This document shows positions 1 through 7,451 of a stretch of DNA of 16,817 bases, one piece after another (positions within the stretch are counted from its first letter, which is position 1; each line of letters begins with the position of its first letter). A program made the translations under genes and the position numbers. Under the pieces are notes generated by a model. That model ran no database searches. It saw nothing but the letters and a program-made list of their open reading frames with translations, and was not told the DNA's origin. Source of the DNA: Clostridiales bacterium (GTDB lineage Bacteria > Bacillota > Clostridia > Lachnospirales > JAITVM01); NCBI GenBank assembly GCA_031285815.1, contig JAITVM010000213.1, positions 1 to 16,817 on the forward strand. The letters run 5' to 3'.

Positions 1-325
1 CAGGTATAATCAAATTTAATATTGAGAGTATAATTATTATTAGGATTAGGGCCGTTAAGAAAATACTCAGGGGCTTCCTTCTTTTATTAATAAAATTGAT
101 TTTTGACTTCGCTAATAATTTTTGCAGGCCGCTACACGGTATATTCATGATATACGCCAATAGGAACCCATAAAAAAATGGGGTAATAATATACCAGGCT
201 TTTTTTATGATTGCAACAAAATAATTTAGTTCATTTATTGACTTGTAAGCAATAATTATTGCTAAAGCCAGTAAAAAATAAGGTAAAAAGGATTTAAACT
301 GTTTATTGTTATATGCCTTGTCCAC
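1..325 (-). CDS. AI-2E family transporter, N-terminal part (partial)
   Basis: No closed reading frame is listed here because the gene is cut by the left edge, but the reverse strand is open from a GTG at 325 to base 1 (108 codons seen). A ribosome binding site GAGGGAAGG lies at 332-340. The visible part has three hydrophobic segments (about residues 13-28, 43-60 and 86-107). Between the second and third are a PFFYGFLLAYIMNIP stretch (49-63) and a basic KRRKP loop (81-85). That PFxxGxLLAYxxNxP pattern at the second membrane segment is typical of the AI-2E/PerM (UPF0118) family of eight-helix membrane proteins. Members are variously linked to autoinducer export or Na+/H+ antiport, so the substrate cannot be assigned. 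The C-terminal two thirds lie outside the window. The gene is divergent from the alcohol dehydrogenase. Confidence 0.75.
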   Translation of the reverse strand, partial: MDKAYNNKQFKSFLPYFLLALAIIIAYKSINELNYFVAIIKKAWYIITPFFYGFLLAYIMNIPCSGLQKLLAKSKINFINKRRKPLSIFLTALILIIIILSILNLIIP

Positions 326-358
326 AATTAACCTTCCCTCTAATTAGAATTTAATAAG

Positions 359-445
359 ATTAATATTTATAAAAGTTATGGTAATTTTAAATTTGGTTGC
401 TACAGGCCATAAAGCTATATTATCATAAAATTAATATTTATAAAA
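359..445. repeat. Pair of 16-bp direct repeats in a divergent intergenic region
   Basis: ATTAATATTTATAAAA occurs perfectly at 359-374 and again at 430-445, 71 bp apart, between the divergent AI-2E-type and alcohol dehydrogenase genes. The region is very AT-rich, so low complexity contributes, but a perfect 16-mer in about 250 bp is more than expected by chance. It could be an operator pair, promoter elements for the leftward gene, or a decayed duplication. Confidence 0.5.
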
Positions 446-482
446 ACAAAATTTATTTCCGTTTTTTATTTTATACCTAAGC

Positions 483-511
483 TTGAGCGTTTGGAAAAAT
501 TATGTTATCCT
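483..511 (+). promoter_or_regulatory. Sigma-A-type promoter for the alcohol dehydrogenase
   Basis: TTGAGC at 483-488 and TATCCT at 506-511 are separated by 17 bp, and a TGT just before the -10 (503-505) makes it an extended -10 element. It lies 67 bp upstream of the GTG start at 579. This was called by pattern only. Confidence 0.5.
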
Positions 512-578
512 AACGAAATAAAATCAGAATAGTAAACGGTTAATGAAATATTAAAAAATTGAGAGGGGCAGGGCAGCA

Positions 579-1745
579 GTGGATAATTTTAGGTTTCATA
601 TCCCTACAGAAATAATTTTTGGAAAGGGCACTCATTTGGAGGTAGGCAAAGAGGTAAAGAAATACGCTGATAAAATCCTTTTGGTACGCCTGGCAAAAGA
701 ATCGTTAGAGCGTATTGGGGTTTATAGCGATATAATTAAATCCCTCGAAGAAAATGGCATATCATACATAGAATTGGATGGTATAGTCCCAAACCCGCGG
801 CTTTCTAAAGTTAGGGAAGGGGTAGAAATTTGTAAACAAAATAATATTAAATTTATTTTGGCGGTAGGCGGGGGCAGTGTTGTAGACACTTCAAAAGCAA
901 TAGCGGCAGGGTCCTGCATAGATGGGGATTATTGGGATATTGTTGAAGGTAAAACCCCTTTTGTGGATTCGCTAAAAATTGGCACGATAATTACGATACC
1001 GGCGACGGGGACAGAAATGAATACAAGCACAGTTATAACCCGTGACGAGGATTCTTTGAAACGCGGCTTTAACCTTGCACACCCAACTTTTAGTATTTTA
1101 AACCCAGAGCTGGCCAAAACTTTGCCAAAAAGGCGTATAGCCCAATCCGTTGTTGATATGCTTGCCCATGCCATGGAACGTTATTTTACAAATACCGAAG
1201 CGGTAGATTTAACCGACCGTATGTTAGAAGGCGTTATGAAAACAATTGTTAGGCTTGGGCCAAAATTCTACCATGATGGCTATGATTATCAAACAGTGTC
1301 TCAGGTTATGTATGCAGCCACAGTTGCGCATAATTTCTCGCTTTGTGTTGGGCGCGTTAACGATTTTGCTTCACACCAGATAGGACATGAGCTAAGCGGC
1401 GAATATGATTTGCCGCATGGCGAGTCGCTTTCAATTATTTTCCCGTCATGGCTTAAATACGTAAGAAACCATGACAGTAGCCGGATAGCGCAATTTTTTG
1501 TAAATGTTTTTGGTATCGAAAATAATTTTTTAGATGCAGATGAAACTATTGATAGGGGGATAACCGCACTGGAAGCTTTTTATCAGGGCCTGGGTATGCC
1601 TGTACGGATTTCCCAAACAAATATTAAAAATTGCGATATAGCAAAATTAGCAAAACAGGCCACTAATAACGGCGCTATAACTAGGGGTAATTTTGTAACC
1701 CTTAATACTGAAGATATTTATAAAATATATCAAGGGGCGTTATAA
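579..1745 (+). CDS. Iron-containing alcohol dehydrogenase (butanol dehydrogenase-like)
   Basis: Group III metal-dependent alcohol dehydrogenase of 388 aa, normal length for the family. It would interconvert short-chain aldehydes and alcohols with NAD(P)H in the cytoplasm, as in fermentative ethanol/butanol production. The N-terminal Rossmann-like half carries the cofactor motif GGGSVVDTSKA (97-107) and the ATGTEMN segment (142-148). The C-terminal helical half holds the expected metal ligands D193, H197 (in DMLAHAMERYF), H266 (HQIGH) and H280 (LPHGESL). The start is GTG at 579 behind a purine-rich GAGAGGGG at 561-568. The gene looks monocistronic, with its own promoter at 483-511 and a weak hairpin after the stop. 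It most resembles BdhA/YqhD-like enzymes; substrate and NADH/NADPH preference cannot be read from the sequence. Confidence 0.93.
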   Translation: MDNFRFHIPTEIIFGKGTHLEVGKEVKKYADKILLVRLAKESLERIGVYSDIIKSLEENGISYIELDGIVPNPRLSKVREGVEICKQNNIKFILAVGGGSVVDTSKAIAAGSCIDGDYWDIVEGKTPFVDSLKIGTIITIPATGTEMNTSTVITRDEDSLKRGFNLAHPTFSILNPELAKTLPKRRIAQSVVDMLAHAMERYFTNTEAVDLTDRMLEGVMKTIVRLGPKFYHDGYDYQTVSQVMYAATVAHNFSLCVGRVNDFASHQIGHELSGEYDLPHGESLSIIFPSWLKYVRNHDSSRIAQFFVNVFGIENNFLDADETIDRGITALEAFYQGLGMPVRISQTNIKNCDIAKLAKQATNNGAITRGNFVTLNTEDIYKIYQGAL

Positions 1746-1751
1746 TATATA

Positions 1752-1772
1752 CGGCAAACTGTATTTTTGCCG
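1752..1772 (+). terminator. Weak hairpin after the alcohol dehydrogenase
   Basis: CGGCAAA (1752-1758) pairs with TTTGCCG (1766-1772) across a 7-nt loop, just after the stop codon at 1743-1745. The following bases are T-rich but interrupted, so termination may be partial. Confidence 0.35.
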
Positions 1773-1834
1773 GGTAATTTTAATATAAGGCAAGTATACG
1801 GCAATTATTATATTTTAGGAGGGCTTATTAGCTT

Positions 1835-2668
1835 ATGGGGCTTTTGCGGATATTTTTTGTTATATCGATAATTATGCTTTCTATGGTATCATGTGCCGAA
1901 AAAAATGATATAACCAGCAATAGCACGGAAGAAATACAGGCAGAAGAAATACAGGCAGGCGGTTCAGATTCAACTAAGCCGCTACGGGTAAATATTTACA
2001 CCCCCGAAGGCGGCGGGACACTTCTCCGGTGGAAAGGGTATGAATATAATACGGACGGTACTGTAAGCAAGATAATTCAACATGAAGGCAACAGCGATTT
2101 GGTAATGTCTTGGGAAGAATACGGGTACGATTCGGGTGGGAACCAAATAAAGTTATCCTTTTACAACGGCCCCGGTTCCTATTTGGGGGAAGGGGAGTAC
2201 AAAGAGGAAGACGCTTTAACCGGTTGGCGTGAGTTTCAATATGACGGGGATGGTTACCTAGTTAAAAGGGTGAACTATATTGCGGGCGGCTCAATAGATA
2301 TGTATACGGAATATTTACATGACGCCAATGGAAATACGGTTAAAGAAACGGAGTATAGCGTATACGAAGAAGAGGGGCTACTTATCGGATGGTATACGTA
2401 TGAATATAACGAAGGGGGGCTTAAAACACAAAGCAGCTATTACAGGGCTGATGGCTCTATTCTTTATAACACCGGGTACGGCTATTTTGGCCAAAAAAAT
2501 GTCGATGATTCTTATGAAGAGGTTACAAAACAATATAATGGGGACGGCGAGATAGAAGATACTATTGTTTATACTTATTCAAATTATTACGGTGATAACG
2601 GGCAACTCATAAAAGAAACTTTTGCGTCTGACGGAGAGGTTGTAAACTGGCAGGAATATGTGTATTAG
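1835..2668 (+). CDS. YD-repeat (RHS-like) surface lipoprotein
   Basis: A 277-aa predicted lipoprotein. A hydrophobic signal peptide (3-19) ends in MVSC with the lipidated Cys at 20, followed by an acidic Ser/Thr/Glu linker (21-48). The rest is a run of about seven short Tyr/Asp-Gly repeats of the type Y-x-Y-[DN]-x-x-G-x-x-x-K. Clear examples are YEYNTDGT (69-76), YGYDSGGN (96-103), FQYDGDGY (134-141), YLHDANGN (160-167) and YEYNEGGL (189-196), with weaker copies at about 232-240 and 251-258. This is the beta-hairpin pattern of YD/RHS and clostridial cell-wall repeat proteins. No toxin or core RHS domain follows. The start is ATG at 1835 behind AGGAGGG (1817-1823). It lies between the dehydrogenase and queA with no metabolic link. 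The function is unknown; it is probably displayed on the outer face of the membrane. Confidence 0.75.
   Translation: MGLLRIFFVISIIMLSMVSCAEKNDITSNSTEEIQAEEIQAGGSDSTKPLRVNIYTPEGGGTLLRWKGYEYNTDGTVSKIIQHEGNSDLVMSWEEYGYDSGGNQIKLSFYNGPGSYLGEGEYKEEDALTGWREFQYDGDGYLVKRVNYIAGGSIDMYTEYLHDANGNTVKETEYSVYEEEGLLIGWYTYEYNEGGLKTQSSYYRADGSILYNTGYGYFGQKNVDDSYEEVTKQYNGDGEIEDTIVYTYSNYYGDNGQLIKETFASDGEVVNWQEYVY
1928..1957 (+). repeat. 15-bp perfect tandem duplication inside the lipoprotein linker
   Basis: The unit GAAGAAATACAGGCA occurs twice head to tail (1928-1942, 1943-1957) and encodes EEIQA-EEIQA in the linker after the lipidated Cys. It looks like recent slippage expansion, and the copy number may vary between strains. 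Confidence 0.85.
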
Positions 2669-2719
2669 CCATAGCTTTATATAAAGCGGATATGAAATCG
2701 GCTGTATTAGGGGCTACAC

Positions 2720-3763
2720 ATGTTGAAAGGGGTTACCATTTTGCAGAAATCAGATTTCTATTTTGATTTGCCGGAACGGCTGATTGCCCAAACACCGCTA
2801 TTAGATAGGTCATCGTCTAGGCTGATGGCACTTGATAAATATACGGGTGCGGTTGAACATAAAAAATTTAGTGATATAGTAGGTTATTTAGGGCAAGGGG
2901 ACTGCTTGGTACTAAATAATACAAAAGTTATCCCCGCAAGGGTTATTGGGCATAAAGAAGGGCTTCTTGGCAAGGTTGAAGTTTTACTTTTAAGGCGTAT
3001 TGATAAGGATATTTGGGAAACATTAGCGAAGCCGGGGAAGCGTGCCAGGGCTGGGGATAAAATTATTTTTGATACCCATTTATCTTGTGAAGTTTTAGAT
3101 GTATTAGATGATGGCAACAGGGTAGTTAAATTTAACTATGATGGGGTTTTTGAAGAGGCACTTGATAAAATTGGGCAAATGCCGCTGCCCCCTTATATCA
3201 AAGGGGAGGTAGCAGATAAAGGCCGGTATCAAACTATATATGCTAAAATAGAAGGCTCCGCGGCAGCCCCAACGGCTGGGTTACATTTTACCGAAGGCTT
3301 ATTGTCTGTGCTTAAACAAAAAGGGGTTAACATTGCTTACCTGACATTGCATATAGGGCTGGGTACTTTTAGGCCGGTTAAGGCAGATAATATTTTAGAG
3401 CATAAAATGCATAGCGAATTTTATTCGGTAGATAAAGAATGCGCAGAATTAATTAACAGCTCAAAAAGTAATGGCAAAAAAATAATTGCCGTTGGCACAA
3501 CCTCATGCCGCACGCTTGAATCTTGTGCAGGGGCGGATGGGTTTATTAAACCGGGCAGCGGCAATACTGATATATTTATTTACCCCGGGTATAAATTTAA
3601 AATTGTGGATAGCTTAATAACAAATTTCCATTTGCCAGAATCTACATTAATTATGCTTATATCTGCTCTGTGTGGCAGGGAAAATGTTTTAAACGCCTAT
3701 CATGAAGCTATAGCGCAGGAATATAGGTTTTTCAGTTTCGGCGACGCTATGTTTATAAAATAA
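2720..3763 (+). CDS. queA: S-adenosylmethionine:tRNA ribosyltransferase-isomerase (QueA)
   Basis: Transfers and isomerises the ribosyl moiety of S-adenosylmethionine onto 7-aminomethyl-7-deazaguanine at position 34 of tRNAs with GUN anticodons, forming epoxyqueuosine in the cytoplasm. It is collinear with the family over its full length: SDFYFDLPERLIAQTPL at the N-terminus, then NNTKVIPAR, MPLPPYI, AAPTAGLHFTE, TLHIGLGTFRPV, HKMHSEFY, VGTTSCRTLES, TNFHLPESTLIML and YRFFSFGDAMFI at the C-terminus. From ATG 2720 the protein has 347 aa. The family usually starts just before the SDF motif, so the TTG at 2741, with GAAAGGGG at 2725-2732 spaced 8 nt, is an equally good or better start (340 aa). A strong terminator overlaps the stop codon. 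The usual neighbour tgt is not in view. Confidence 0.97.
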   Translation: MLKGVTILQKSDFYFDLPERLIAQTPLLDRSSSRLMALDKYTGAVEHKKFSDIVGYLGQGDCLVLNNTKVIPARVIGHKEGLLGKVEVLLLRRIDKDIWETLAKPGKRARAGDKIIFDTHLSCEVLDVLDDGNRVVKFNYDGVFEEALDKIGQMPLPPYIKGEVADKGRYQTIYAKIEGSAAAPTAGLHFTEGLLSVLKQKGVNIAYLTLHIGLGTFRPVKADNILEHKMHSEFYSVDKECAELINSSKSNGKKIIAVGTTSCRTLESCAGADGFIKPGSGNTDIFIYPGYKFKIVDSLITNFHLPESTLIMLISALCGRENVLNAYHEAIAQEYRFFSFGDAMFIK

Positions 3764-3797
3764 ATAAGGGCACCCGCCAAACGGGTGCCCTTATTTA
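3761..3797. terminator. Bidirectional intrinsic terminator between queA and the glycosyltransferase
   Basis: A perfect 16-bp stem (3761-3776 with 3782-3797, core GGGCACCCG/CGGGTGCCC) has a 5-nt CCAAA loop and A/T-rich flanks that give U-rich tails on both strands. It starts at the queA stop codon and ends 33 bp before the stop of the convergent gene. Confidence 0.92.
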
Positions 3798-3829
3798 ATA
3801 AAAATAAACCCGGATACTGGGCCCGGCTT

Positions 3830-4906
3830 TTATGAATTTAATTTTGTGGCTAAAAATCTCCTATTGATTGCTACGGCCTGCGAATTTGGCTTAAATGTAG
3901 CCGCTTTTTCATTATAAACCCTTGCGCTTATAAAATCCCCCAATTCGGAGGCACAAACACAGCTTTCTATATTAGGGATATACCCATAATAATCCCTTAA
4001 AATAAAACCGGCCGTATTAGGGGTTTCTATACTTGCCGCAATAGTAAACCATTTAAGCGCAATGGCAAAGAGCCTCATTTTTTTATAATAATAACCAATC
4101 TCTGAACAGATCTCCGCACGCGGCGAATCATAAGTAAAGCTTTTTATTAAGGTAGGCAAAATTTTGTGGCTGTCATCTAAGCGGGCATAACAAATTGCCA
4201 GGTTATAGCATGATGCAATATTATCCTCTACCCAGCCTTGGCCTGTATCCAAAAATTTTTCAAAATAGTAGGAGGATTTTGCCCATTGAGCATGGTCCTT
4301 TAATTCCCTTGCAAAATAATATAATTGCCTTGGCGTAAATGCTTTGCCGCTGTTTTCTAATGTAGTATATATGTCGATATTGCGGTTAGGGTTATCGCCC
4401 CATTTGATTTTTTTGTGGTGGATTTCTATATCGCTGTATAATACATTGCCTAGAAGCGGGATACATTCATGGACTGGGTCTTGCCAAAGGTAATTTTTTT
4501 CGCGTTTTAATAGCCGCTCCCTTGTTGATTGGAACACCGGGTTGCCTTGCTCATCAAAATTTGTAATGTATTTCATGGTAACGATATCTACTTTTGGGTC
4601 TAATTCATTCTTAAGTTTAATAATAGCCCCTAACGATTCTGGCGGGACTACATCGTCGGCATCCAGCCACATTTGATAATCCATAACCGCTTTAGAAAAA
4701 GCTTCATTGCGTGCGGCAGAAAAATCATTTATCCATTCAAAATCAAATACCTTGTCTGTAAATCCGCCGGCAATAGCTTTTGTCCCATCTGTAGACCCTG
4801 TATCTACAATAATAATTTCGTCAACGGCGGCGGCAACGCTTTCAAGGCAGCGCTTTAAAACCGCTTCTTCATTTTTAACAATCATACACAAGCTTATTGT
4901 TACCAT
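3830..4906 (-). CDS. Family 2 glycosyltransferase with C-terminal TPR-like repeats
   Basis: 358-aa cytoplasmic protein. Residues 1 to about 110 are a classic GT-A fold start: SLCMIVKNEE (5-14), the nucleotide-binding IIIVDTGSTDGT (31-42), FDFEWINDFSAARNEAF (54-70) and the metal-binding acidic motif LDADD (81-85). The part from about residue 190 has paired helices rich in Y/F/A (for example ARELKDHAQWAKSSYYFEKF and YNLAICYARLDDSHKILPTL), which resembles tetratricopeptide repeats. GT2-TPR proteins of this design, including SunS-like enzymes, occur singly in many Firmicutes, and some glycosylate peptides or proteins. No leader peptide or export gene is visible nearby, so the acceptor is unknown. 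The RBS is AAGGGGG (plus-strand 4917-4923), 10 nt upstream of ATG 4906. It is convergent with queA. Confidence 0.88.
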   Translation of the reverse strand: MVTISLCMIVKNEEAVLKRCLESVAAAVDEIIIVDTGSTDGTKAIAGGFTDKVFDFEWINDFSAARNEAFSKAVMDYQMWLDADDVVPPESLGAIIKLKNELDPKVDIVTMKYITNFDEQGNPVFQSTRERLLKREKNYLWQDPVHECIPLLGNVLYSDIEIHHKKIKWGDNPNRNIDIYTTLENSGKAFTPRQLYYFARELKDHAQWAKSSYYFEKFLDTGQGWVEDNIASCYNLAICYARLDDSHKILPTLIKSFTYDSPRAEICSEIGYYYKKMRLFAIALKWFTIAASIETPNTAGFILRDYYGYIPNIESCVCASELGDFISARVYNEKAATFKPNSQAVAINRRFLATKLNS

Positions 4907-5092
4907 ACAAATAAGGCCCCCTTACATAACAAATTAATATATTTTCAGTATATTATTTTTTAGTATATCTGTGCATTATGGGATTTGGCCGCATTTAATA
5001 TCCTGGCGCAATAACCGGAATGATTCGGGGCACGTAAAATAAACAATTAATAAAAAAATACGTATTAGGCTATGTAATAGTATAGTTATATT

Positions 5093-5101
5093 TGCTATAA
5101 T
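5093..5101 (+). promoter_or_regulatory. Extended -10 promoter for the vWA/XpaC/TelA operon
   Basis: TGC followed by a consensus TATAAT (5096-5101) forms an extended -10 element. No convincing -35 is present at 16-18 bp. The start codon is 65 bp downstream. The 259-bp intergenic stretch 4907-5165 otherwise shows only AT-rich sequence with short AGTATAT repeats near 4950. Confidence 0.55.
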
Positions 5102-5165
5102 GAAATAGAATGCTGATTATATTTAAATTGGCATATTTGAATTTAACCGCAAAGGGGTTTTCTTA

Positions 5166-6728
5166 TTGAAAAAAATACTTGCCCTTATCGGGTTTTTGGC
5201 TTTTTCCCTAACTTCATGTATAGGCGGGGGCGATTATGAAAACGGGGTGCGCGCACTTGTTGCTGAAGAAAATAGGGATTTAGTTTATTTGCTGGAGGAG
5301 TTTGGCAGGGAGAACGATATCCCTGTCCAATATGAAATAAAACAAACACGTGAGATTTTAGATATCTTAGACGAAGACACAATAAATGAAAATGTGGTTT
5401 GGCTATCTAATTCAATGTGGTTTTCTACACTGGCAAACCCATCAAACATCAAGAACCAAAAATCTTTGTTTATAGACCCTGTGGTTTTTGGGGTTAAAAA
5501 AACTAAGGCGGAGCAATTAGGCTTCACAAATAATGAAAAAATCTTGACCAGCGACATTTTAGAAAAAATCCGGTCAGGTGGGTTAAAATTTATAATGCCT
5601 TCTGTTACACAAACAAATGCCGGCGCATCTGCATATTTAGGGTTTTTAAGCACCCTTTTGGGCAACCCAGAGGTAATAGCCCTTGAAGATTTAGACCGGC
5701 CCGCTTTAAAAAACGATTTGATTGATTTATTTAAAGGGGTTGAGCGCAGCTCCGGAAGCACAGAATTTTCATCACAGCTTATATCAAGCGGCGAATATGA
5801 GGCCATGGTTGATTATGAGTCCGCAATTATTAATTTGAATAAAGAACTAATTTCATCAAACAGCGAACCTCTGTATTTAGTGTACCCTTATGACGGGGTA
5901 TCGCTTTCCGATTCGCCAATAGCTTATATTTCTAACTCTGCAACAGAATTAGATGAAGATATTTTTTTGGGGCTCCAAAAATATTTGTTAAAACCCGAAA
6001 CCCAACAAATTTTAACCGGCCACGGAAGGCGCGCAGGGTATGGCGGGCTTGTGCCTTATGCGGATAAAGAGGTATTTAACCCTGATTGGGGCATTGACAT
6101 AACAAAATATATCTCCCCAATAAAATACCCGGCGACAGATGTTATAAACAAAGCATTAACCCTTTACCAGGAATATTTAAGAAAACCAACGGCAACTGTG
6201 TTCTGCCTGGATTTTTCGGGAAGTATGGGCGGGCATGGCAGGGAAGAGCTTATGGAAGCCCTCACGCTTCTTTTTGATAATGAAGAGTCGGCAAGGCTGC
6301 GTATCCAGTTTACCTCTTCAGATAAAGTATTTTTGATACCATTTGATTCTGAGCCAAGGGATTATTATTCATCCGAGTTTTTCACATATGAAGAGATGCT
6401 CAGTGAAGCCTTTAACATTATGCCAAACGGCTCAACCAATATCCACGACACACTGGCACAAGCAGTTGTACTTTTAGATGGCATTGACCAAGCTGTTTAT
6501 AATAAATCAATTGTTATCATGAGTGACGGCAAATCAAACCGTGGCAAATGGTCGAATTTTGAATCGGCGTATAGGGGCCTTAATGAAAATATACCTGTCT
6601 ATTCCATAACATTCGGGGACTCTGATGAAGATGAGCTGCAAGAAATTGCTGATTATACAAACGGCCTTTTGTTTGACGGGAAAATAGATTTAAAGAGTGC
6701 GTTTAGGACAGTACGCGGCTATAATTAA
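5166..6728 (+). CDS. Lipoprotein: solute-binding domain fused to a vWA domain
   Basis: 520 aa, TTG start at 5166 with AAAGGGG (5151-5157) spaced 8 nt. The signal peptide ends in the lipobox LTSC, with Cys at 18 followed by GGG. Residues about 28-335 look like a type II periplasmic-binding (extracellular solute-binding) fold: a VDYE element at 215-218, a C-terminal GHGRRAGYGG motif (285-294) and a closing helix near 325-338. From about 342 a von Willebrand A domain begins. It has an intact metal-ion-dependent adhesion site: DFSGSM (D349, S351, S353), T424 in NGSTNIHD and D454 in MSDG. The protein should be tethered to the outer face of the membrane, binding a small ligand with one domain and a protein partner through Mg2+ with the other. 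It is first in an operon with XpaC-like, solute-binding and TelA-like genes; no permease or ATPase is present. The ligand is unknown. Confidence 0.85.
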   Translation: MKKILALIGFLAFSLTSCIGGGDYENGVRALVAEENRDLVYLLEEFGRENDIPVQYEIKQTREILDILDEDTINENVVWLSNSMWFSTLANPSNIKNQKSLFIDPVVFGVKKTKAEQLGFTNNEKILTSDILEKIRSGGLKFIMPSVTQTNAGASAYLGFLSTLLGNPEVIALEDLDRPALKNDLIDLFKGVERSSGSTEFSSQLISSGEYEAMVDYESAIINLNKELISSNSEPLYLVYPYDGVSLSDSPIAYISNSATELDEDIFLGLQKYLLKPETQQILTGHGRRAGYGGLVPYADKEVFNPDWGIDITKYISPIKYPATDVINKALTLYQEYLRKPTATVFCLDFSGSMGGHGREELMEALTLLFDNEESARLRIQFTSSDKVFLIPFDSEPRDYYSSEFFTYEEMLSEAFNIMPNGSTNIHDTLAQAVVLLDGIDQAVYNKSIVIMSDGKSNRGKWSNFESAYRGLNENIPVYSITFGDSDEDELQEIADYTNGLLFDGKIDLKSAFRTVRGYN

Positions 6729-6777
6729 GGCTAGCCTAATTAGGCACGAAAAACAACTTTTATGAAGGGGAATTATT

Positions 6778-7395
6778 ATGGGACATATAATGAGCGCTAT
6801 TGTTGCAGCCGCCAGCTTTTTTATAATTTGGCTGGTCGGCCACAATTTTATTGTAGCCCTTGTATTTGCTATTGTAATCTATTTAATCAGCTATTTCCTT
6901 TTTAACTCAGGCGAAAAAAAAGAATATGTTGCGCCTGGGCCAAAGGAACAGAAAAAAAGCAATATACAATTATTGCTCTCGGCAAAACTGAGCATGCATA
7001 AAATTAACCAGTTGAAAGAAAAAATTGAAGACGAAGATGTAAAGCCTATTGTTTCCAGCATAGTTGAAACCGGGAATAAAATATTAGGCTATGCCACTGA
7101 TAATGAAGATAAGATTGAGAATATACGGAGCTTTTTAGAATACCATGTCCCAACTACCTTAGAGGTTGTTGACAAGTTTTATGTTATTTTAGTTCATGGC
7201 GTACCTACCGGCAGCTCCACAGAGTTTCATGATAACGTTGCATCCTCTTTGAAAATGATTGATGAGGCGTTTAAAAAGCAGTTAACTGCCCTATTGGACG
7301 ATGAGATAATGGATGTGTCTATAGAGATGGAAACATTAAAAAATACTTTGGCATCAGAAGGTTTATCGGGCGGCAATGAATTTGATAAGCTATAG
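6778..7395 (+). CDS. XpaC-family membrane protein (5-bromo-4-chloroindolyl phosphate hydrolysis family)
   Basis: 205 aa, ATG at 6778 behind AAGGGG. The N-terminus has two membrane segments (about 5-21 and 24-45) with a short GHN turn, so the rest lies on one side, probably the cytoplasm. After a charged linker (46-60), residues 61-195 are helical and carry the features I associate with XpaC: a YHVPTTLEVVDKF segment (122-134) and an IDEAFKKQLTALLDDEIMDVS...METLKNTLASEGL tail (161-196). XpaC was named for a chromogenic phosphatase phenotype, but no phosphatase active site is visible, and the biochemical role of the family is unsettled. B. subtilis xpaC adjoins the TelA homologue yaaN; here the TelA-like gene is two genes downstream in the same operon. 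It may couple the outer-face binding proteins to cytoplasmic TelA, which is inference. Confidence 0.72.
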   Translation: MGHIMSAIVAAASFFIIWLVGHNFIVALVFAIVIYLISYFLFNSGEKKEYVAPGPKEQKKSNIQLLLSAKLSMHKINQLKEKIEDEDVKPIVSSIVETGNKILGYATDNEDKIENIRSFLEYHVPTTLEVVDKFYVILVHGVPTGSSTEFHDNVASSLKMIDEAFKKQLTALLDDEIMDVSIEMETLKNTLASEGLSGGNEFDKL

Positions 7396-7451
7396 GGGGT
7401 GCAAAAAAACCCTAATGCTGCCCGCCGCAATATGTTAAAGGAGGAGTTTAT

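Noticed and set aside
2674..2687. 14-bp perfect palindrome GCTTTATATAAAGC before queA
   Set aside because: It could be an operator, but it is short, AT-rich at the centre and lacks a second copy or an identified regulator, so it was not called.
5285..5806. 173-aa minus-strand frame within the vWA lipoprotein gene
   Set aside because: The plus-strand protein has a lipobox, domain motifs and a good start site; the antisense frame has none.
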